Below, piece after piece: positions 58,905-64,000 of a DNA stretch of 64,000 bases (positions within the stretch are counted from its first letter, which is position 1; every line of letters begins with the position of its first letter). Under the pieces are notes generated by a model. It had not been told where the DNA came from, searched no databases, and saw nothing but the letters and a program-made list of their open reading frames with translations. Source of the DNA: CAVVAL01 sp963740215 (GTDB taxonomy: Bacteria; Actinomycetota; Actinomycetes; Mycobacteriales; Cryptosporangiaceae); NCBI GenBank assembly GCA_963740215.1, contig CAVUDJ010000015.1:186001-250000 (forward strand), in the 5' to 3' direction. Both the position numbers and the translations under genes were made by a program.

Positions 58905-60311
58905 TCACCACCACGCCAGGCCAGGCTCCGGTGCGCCGTCGCGGACAACCGTCCCCTCGATCAGGCCGTACGGACGGTCGGAGGCGTAGAAGACCTCGTT
59001 CGGGTTCGCCAGCGCGAACGGCGACAGGTCGACGAGCAGGTGGTGCCGGTTCGGCAGCGACAGCCGCACCTCGCACAGCTCCGGCCGGTTCTCCAGCACG
59101 CGGCGACCCATCGCGTAGAGGGTCTGCTGCAACGAGCGGCTGTACGTGTCGGCGAACGCCTCCACCAGGTGCCGCCGCGCCTCGCGGTACGACTTGCCGA
59201 AGTCCGTCCCGGTGTCCGTGTGGCGCCACCGCGCCGTGACGTCGGTGGCGAGGATCCGGTCCGCGGCCTCAGGCAGCGTCGTGTACGCGTCCCGGCGGTA
59301 GCCGCGGAATTCGGAGCCGGTGGAGTTGAGCAGGGTGAGGCTGTGCAGCCCGCTGACGATCGAGGTTTGCACACCGTCGTAGGTGACCGTGGCCGTACGG
59401 GTCTCCGCGCCGGACCGCGCGAACGAGTGGTCACCGGTGCGGTCCCACGCGTACTGCTCCACGTGCACCCGCGCCCGCCGGATCGACGGATGCGCGTCCA
59501 CGAAGTGCCGCGCCAGCCGCACCCCGAACTCCTCGATATCGCCTATGCCGTACTCCTTGGCGAACGCGTAGACCGTGTTCTTCTGCGTATCGGTCGGCAG
59601 CACATCGGTGTTGTCGCCGGTCAGGTGCGTGGCGTCGAGGTCGCCGCCCAGGGCGACGCTCACGTTGAGGTCCGTGATCTCGTGCCGGGGCGTATCGCGC
59701 GCCACCCGTACGAGCCGCACCTCCGCCTTGCCGTACGAGTTGGCGCCCAACCTGATGCGGTTGGATTGTGCAGTCTGACTGCGGAGTCCAACCGCAAGGA
59801 GTTTGGCGAGCCGGAGGCTCGTGATCTTCGCCAGCTCACGGCGCACCACCGACCGCTCGGTGGCGTCGTCATTGCCGAGCCTGTGGCGGAGGGCGGACAG
59901 CATCTCGTCGGCGGAGAGACCGGTGGCGCAGATCAGGAAGACATGACCGAACCGCTCCTCGTACTCGCGGTTCGCGGCGACGAATTCTTCCTCGGACCCC
60001 GCCGCGCCCGCCTGTTCCTGCCGTGACCAGGCCGCCTCCCGGCCGGCGCCGGCCGCCACTCGCTCGCCGATGCGCGGGTGCGCGTTCAGGGCCTCGCGGA
60101 CATCGTCCCAGGACAAGGTTTCGAGGATTTTCGCCGACGCCGCCTCGACGGCGGCGAGGTCCGCGTACGGACGTCCGGCGACCAGCTGTTCGGCCCAGCG
60201 CCGGGAGGCGTTGCATGCCTGCACCTCGGCGAGCATGGCGTCCGCGCCTGCGGCGTTGAACCGGTCAACCCCCTCAACCGGTGCCGCGGCGATCCGCTCA
60301 CGCTCGTCCAC
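58905..60311 (-). CDS. OHCU decarboxylase-uricase fusion protein
   Basis: The N-terminal ~160 residues are 2-oxo-4-hydroxy-4-carboxy-5-ureidoimidazoline decarboxylase (NAHPRIGERV and EEEFVAANREYEERFGHVFL). The C-terminal ~290 are urate oxidase (NTVYAFAKEYGI, RRDAYTTLPEAADRI, and the ending RPYGLIEGTVVR). The same order is found in Bacillus PucL. The linker between them is made by a 41-bp palindromic element. The GTG at 60311 follows GGGAGG. It converts urate to allantoin with the intermediate handled in one chain. Confidence 0.92.
   Translation of the reverse strand: MDERERIAAAPVEGVDRFNAAGADAMLAEVQACNASRRWAEQLVAGRPYADLAAVEAASAKILETLSWDDVREALNAHPRIGERVAAGAGREAAWSRQEQAGAAGSEEEFVAANREYEERFGHVFLICATGLSADEMLSALRHRLGNDDATERSVVRRELAKITSLRLAKLLAVGLRSQTAQSNRIRLGANSYGKAEVRLVRVARDTPRHEITDLNVSVALGGDLDATHLTGDNTDVLPTDTQKNTVYAFAKEYGIGDIEEFGVRLARHFVDAHPSIRRARVHVEQYAWDRTGDHSFARSGAETRTATVTYDGVQTSIVSGLHSLTLLNSTGSEFRGYRRDAYTTLPEAADRILATDVTARWRHTDTGTDFGKSYREARRHLVEAFADTYSRSLQQTLYAMGRRVLENRPELCEVRLSLPNRHHLLVDLSPFALANPNEVFYASDRPYGLIEGTVVRDGAPEPGLAWW
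59756..59796 (-). repeat. 41-bp palindromic element (TGCGGTTGGA family), in-frame copy 3
   Basis: Same arms as at 27964-28004. On the coding strand it is read AVGLRSQTAQSNR, exactly at the border between the decarboxylase and uricase domains. Confidence 0.75.
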
Positions 60312-60498
60312 ACTGCCTCCCGACGCCCTTGGGCCGCGCCGGGTCTGCCCCCAGCTCACCGGCGCGGGTCCATTCGACGCCAGCCGGCGCGACACTGACT
60401 AGCGGCGGGATCACCGAAATAGACCCCTGGCCAGGCGCGAGAAGCTGGAGGATCCTCCAAGGCACGGGTGTTTTGCGAGGATCGGAGGTGCATGGGCT
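60312..60498. promoter_or_regulatory. divergent uricase-pucR control region with palindromes
   Basis: The 187-base gap holds the perfect palindrome TGGAGGATCCTCCA (60446-60459) and CCTGGCCAGG (60426-60435). PucR is encoded divergently, so these are likely operator sites for purine-responsive control of both genes. Confidence 0.55.
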
Positions 60499-61987
60499 GT
60501 GCAACTTCGCGACCTACTCGATCTCACCGAGCTACGACTCATCCCGCTCACCGGCGACGAGGGCCTCGACCGTCCGATCCGCTGGGTCGTCACGACGGAC
60601 ATGCTGGATCCGGGGCGCTACCTCGCGGGCGACGAACTCGTCCTCACCGGACTGGTGTGGCGACGCCGCCCCAAGGACTCCGAACTGTTCGTCACCGCGC
60701 TCGCCGCCGCCGGGGTGTCCGGGCTCGCGGCAGGCGACGCGGCGCTCGGCACCATCCCGGACGACCTGGTCGAGGCGTGCCGGCGCCACCGGGTGCCGCT
60801 GTTCGAGGTACCGGTCGACGTGGCGTTCGCGACGGTCACCGAGACCGTCGTCCGGCGGGTGTCCGCCCAGCGGGCCGGTGACCTGGCCACCGTCCTCGAC
60901 CGGCACCGACGCCTCCTCGCCGGGGGCGAACTCGACGCGATCCTCGACCTCGTCTCGCGCGACCTCGGCCTCGCGACCTGGGTGCTGTCGGCGACGGGCC
61001 GGCAGATCGCGGGGTCGGATCAGCTCGGCGCGGTGGAGCGCGAGCGCCTGGCCCGGGAGTTCCTGCGCGCCCGCCGGCTGCCGGCGCCGGTCCAAGGGTT
61101 CACGCTCATGGCCGTCGCGGGTGGACCCCGCATCGGCGACTGGTGCGTCGTGATCGAGAGCGACGTCACCGGCTGGCCGGCCGAGCGGCGGCGCCTGCTG
61201 GACGAGTTGGTCGCGCTCGTCGGCGCCCAACGGGACCAGCTCGCGCGGCGCGGCCGGCATCCGCTCGCGGCCCAACTGCTGGAACTCGTACTGGCCGGCG
61301 CCGGCCGCCGACGAGTTCCTGCCGCAGCTCCGCGCGTGCGGGCTCGCCCCGGATGCGCCGTGCGTGGTGGTGATGGCACAGGGCGGCACGCAGGGCGTGC
61401 TGGAGGAAGTACTCCACCCGATCGCGCCGGACGCGGTGATCGCGGCGGCCGGACCTGGCGCGGCGGCCGCGCTGGTGCCGTATCCGCACGGACCGGTGTC
61501 CGTGCTGGTCGACGCCGTGCGGGCGGCGGTACACCCGCTCGCCGCCGGGCTCACCAACGCCCGGCTGCACATCGGCGTGAGCAACATCGCGGCCGGCGCG
61601 CGAGGGCTGCGCGGCGCCGTCGAGGAGGCCAAGTACGGCTGCCAGCTGGCGACACTGCGTCCCGGGCCCGCCGTCGTCATCGGTGACGACGAACTCTCGT
61701 CACATCTGCTGCTGCTCGGCGGTGTGCCCGACGACCTGCGCAACCGGTTCCGCGACCGCGTGCTCGGCGCGATCGACGAGTACGACCGCGCGCACCGCTC
61801 CGATCTCATCCCGACGCTGCGCACATTCCTCGAATGCTCCGGATCCTGGACCAGAGCCGCCGAGCTGCTCCACGTCCACGTCAACACGCTGCGGTACCGG
61901 ATCGCCCGTATCGAGGAGCTGACCGGCCGCGACCTGAGCACCCTCGCCGACCGTGTCGACCTGTTCCTGGCACTACAACTCCGCTAG
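60499..61987 (+). CDS. pucR: PucR-family regulator (one frameshift)
   Basis: PucR proteins activate purine-degradation genes. The N-terminal PucR domain (QLRDLLDLTELRLIPLTG to ~125) and the C-terminal helix-turn-helix (GSWTRAAELLHVHVNTLRYR) are clear. A one-base change near 61302, in a CCGGC-rich stretch, moves the frame between them; corrected length is ~495 residues. The gene is divergent from the operon it should control and ends four bases into the convergent ATPase gene. Confidence 0.9.
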
Positions 61988-63243
61988 CTGGCGCCGGATG
62001 CGCGCAGCCTGCGCCGCACCTCCTTGCCGCGCAGGTAGGACTCGACGTCGGCATACCGCTCCGCCTGGTTGGCGAACTCCACATACGCCTGAGCCCGGTG
62101 CAGCCAGTCCAAGGTGGACGGCCTGACCACACTTACCGCGCCTTCCAGGTGCCGCATGGTGACGGGCGGCTCGGCGCCGGTGGTCAGCGCCTCCTCGATG
62201 ACCTCGTCGACGGCACGCTGCACGACGGCGCTCAGGTCGGCGCCGCTGAACAGCGGTGTCAGAGCGGCGAGCCGGCCAGGGTCGACATCCTGGGTCGGCA
62301 CGTCGCGCAGGAGAACGCGGGCGATGTCGTTGCGTGCGGCGTCGTCCGGCGGCGGTACGAAGATCGTGCGGTCGAACCGGCCGGGCCGCAGCGCTGCTTC
62401 GTCGATGTCCCAGGGCGCGTTGGTCGCCGCGAGGACGAGCACGCCGTCGTTGTCGGAGCCGATCGCGTCCAGCTCCTGCAGCAGCACGTCGACCAGCCGG
62501 CGCGCGTCGGAGCCGTGATGCTTGTGCCGGGCGAACGCCAGCGCGTCCAGCTCGTCCAGGAACAGCACGCAGGGCGACTGAGCCCGAGCCGTCTCGAACG
62601 CCAGGTGCAGGTTGCGCTCGGAGACGCCCTGGTACGGGTCGACGATGTCCTCGATCCGCACGTTGACGAACGGCAGCCCGCACTCGCCCGCCGTCGCGCG
62701 CGCGAGCATGGTCTTGCCGCAACCCGGCGGGCCGTAGAGGAGCACACCGCCGCCGGTCTTGCGCCCGTACTTCGCGTACAGCTCGGGCCGCGAGAGCGGC
62801 AGGATGATCATGCGGTGGATGACCTTCTTGATGTCCTCCGCGCCGCCGACCTGCTCGAACGTTATCGCCTCCGCGAACCGCGGGGTCATGGGCGTCGCGT
62901 CGCCGAGGCCGTCCGTCCGCACCTTGACGAGCCCTCGCGCATCGAGCATCCGGTCGACGAGCGCCTGCAGGCGGCTGACGCCGTCCACCACGCCTGCCTG
63001 CCGGGCCGCCTCCAGGCAGCCGCGCACGAGATCGAGCCGGCCGCTCTCGCCGGCAAGTTCGCCGACCGAGACCAGCGACGCGGGCGGGACGTCGCCACGC
63101 TGGAGCAGCGTCTCGTAGTGCGTGAGCGCCTCGCCGGACTCACCGGCGTCGGTCAGCGCCTCCGCGAGGATCAGCCGGAGCATGGCGTCTTCCGGGCTCG
63201 CCTCCACCGCGCGGCGCAGCGACGCGAGACGGTCGGCGCTCAC
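61984..63243 (-). CDS. TPR-AAA+ ATPase (CDC48/FtsH-like single module)
   Basis: A helical TPR-like N-terminus (~1-105) precedes one AAA+ domain with Walker A GPPGCGKT (~173-180), Walker B VLFLDELDAL (~229), and second-region-of-homology arginines in ALRPGRFDR. 419 residues. The GTG at 63243 overlaps the stop of the upstream TPR gene (GTGA). Such pairs are known in actinomycetes but the substrate is unknown. Confidence 0.88.
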   Translation of the reverse strand: MSADRLASLRRAVEASPEDAMLRLILAEALTDAGESGEALTHYETLLQRGDVPPASLVSVGELAGESGRLDLVRGCLEAARQAGVVDGVSRLQALVDRMLDARGLVKVRTDGLGDATPMTPRFAEAITFEQVGGAEDIKKVIHRMIILPLSRPELYAKYGRKTGGGVLLYGPPGCGKTMLARATAGECGLPFVNVRIEDIVDPYQGVSERNLHLAFETARAQSPCVLFLDELDALAFARHKHHGSDARRLVDVLLQELDAIGSDNDGVLVLAATNAPWDIDEAALRPGRFDRTIFVPPPDDAARNDIARVLLRDVPTQDVDPGRLAALTPLFSGADLSAVVQRAVDEVIEEALTTGAEPPVTMRHLEGAVSVVRPSTLDWLHRAQAYVEFANQAERYADVESYLRGKEVRRRLRASGAS

Positions 63244-64000
63244 CAGCCCCTCCCCACCAGCCGGCGCACCAGCGGCGGCGCCACCCACGAGTACACGCAG
63301 TACGCGACCCACAGGACGGCGAACACGAGCGCGAGCGGCGCCAGCCCGACCGCACGGAGCCCCATCATCGTGGCCACGGCGGCCAGCCACACCGGCAGCG
63401 CGCCGAAGCGCTGCATGGGCCGAAGCGGCCAGAGCAGCGGGTGAGCCGCTGCTCGCGCTTCGCGTGCCGCCTCCACCAGCTCGGCGTTGCCGGGATCGGC
63501 GGCGGCCGCGTACCGGAACGACCGCGCGGCGCCCCCGACGTCGCCGTAGTTGGCGAGCGCCATGCCGTACATCGCCTGGTTGGAACCACCGTCCGGATCG
63601 AGCCGCAGCGCCTCGCGCCCCAGCTGGACCGCCTCCGAGTTCTTCCCCTGGACGAACGCGACGAGGACGCGAGTGCGCGCGACCACGTCGTCGTCGGGAT
63701 CGAAGCTGGCTGCGCGCTCGACCAGCCTGGCGGCCTTATCGGCCTGCCCGACCGTCAGGCAGAGCCGCGCGTACGCGCAGAGCAGGTACGTGCTCGTCGG
63801 AGCCAGCGCGAGCCCGTCGAGCAGCGCCGACTCCGCACCCTCGTACTTGCCGAGCTCCTGCCTGGCCATACCGAGCAACGAGAGAAGCTGCGGGTCGGGT
63901 CCGCGCTCACCGAGGCCCGCCTCGGCGGCGGCCTCCGCCTCCAGGTGCCGGTCGAGGTCGTACAGCGCGGCGGCGCGCAGCACGAAAGCCTCGTGGCTGA
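63240..64000 (-). CDS. TPR membrane protein, 5' end beyond the window
   Basis: At least five TPR repeats (e.g. GKYEGAESALLDGLALAP) span ~165 residues. They are followed by two hydrophobic segments near the C-terminus (around LPVWLAAVATMMGL and LALVFAVLWVAYCVYSWVAP), so the TPR part faces the cytoplasm. No certain start is seen before the window edge. It is co-translated with the AAA+ ATPase and probably recruits or anchors it. Confidence 0.75.
   Translation of the reverse strand, partial: SHEAFVLRAAALYDLDRHLEAEAAAEAGLGERGPDPQLLSLLGMARQELGKYEGAESALLDGLALAPTSTYLLCAYARLCLTVGQADKAARLVERAASFDPDDDVVARTRVLVAFVQGKNSEAVQLGREALRLDPDGGSNQAMYGMALANYGDVGGAARSFRYAAAADPGNAELVEAAREARAAAHPLLWPLRPMQRFGALPVWLAAVATMMGLRAVGLAPLALVFAVLWVAYCVYSWVAPPLVRRLVGRGW

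Overview
The window is very G+C-rich with strongly GC-biased third codon positions, many GTG starts, ATGA/GTGA stop-start overlaps and typical actinobacterial families (BldC-like regulator, LuxR and SARP/STAND regulators, PucR, secreted CBM2-GH18 chitinase). It looks like a chromosomal segment of a filamentous actinomycete, most probably Micromonosporaceae; the genus is an inference. No tRNA, rRNA, CRISPR array, transposase or capsid/terminase gene was seen.

Regions. 1-2.6 kb: a Baeyer-Villiger-type monooxygenase and an alpha/beta hydrolase. 2.9-32.3 kb: a complete actinobacterial extracellular contractile injection system (eCIS, phage-tail-like) locus. It comprises an Ig-like membrane protein, a LuxR regulator, a secreted beta-propeller protein, a DUF4255 cap-like protein, the AAA+ ATPase, a ~1,200-residue effector whose C-terminus is a zinc deaminase-like toxin, a probable immunity gene, a DUF4157 protein, sheath, two tube proteins, small assembly proteins, a Pro/Ala-rich protein with VQR repeats, LysM protein, VgrG-like hub/spike, PAAR tip, gp25, baseplate J, tail protein I, a zinc-ribbon/TM/discoidin-like membrane protein and a convergent STAND-SARP regulator. 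32.5-36.3 kb: a degenerate ABC ATPase, YhgE/Pip permease and TetR operon behind a perfect palindrome, then a BldC-like protein. 36.3-41.4 kb: a GAF-PAS-GGDEF cyclase and an ATP-grasp/two-esterase operon. 41.5-47.3 kb: a chitinase with DasR-type promoter boxes, two MmcQ/YjbR proteins, a methyltransferase and a PL6-type polysaccharide lyase. 47.6-51.4 kb: a DUF4143 ATPase and an unknown membrane protein. 51.6-62 kb: purine/ureide catabolism (OHCU decarboxylase-uricase fusion, three xanthine dehydrogenase subunits, an 8-oxoguanine-deaminase-like enzyme, allantoinase, allantoicase) with divergent pucR. 62-64 kb: an AAA+ ATPase and a TPR protein cut by the window end.

The most interesting points are: (1) an eCIS effector with a deaminase-like toxin immediately followed by a candidate immunity gene, which suggests antibacterial use; (2) an AGN leader and VQR motif shared by three eCIS proteins; (3) a ~64-bp interspersed repeat in four copies, one splitting the eCIS operon between baseplate J and tail protein I; (4) a 41-bp palindrome placed in the same reading frame inside two unrelated proteins, and a 42-bp perfect palindrome at an xdh/allB junction; and (5) a dense, locus-restricted cluster of single-base frame shifts (nearly all +1) through the sheath, tube, LysM, hub and effector genes. 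These frameshifted genes are annotated as single composite CDSs because the residues stay coherent across the shifts; whether the shifts are assembly errors or decay cannot be decided from sequence alone.
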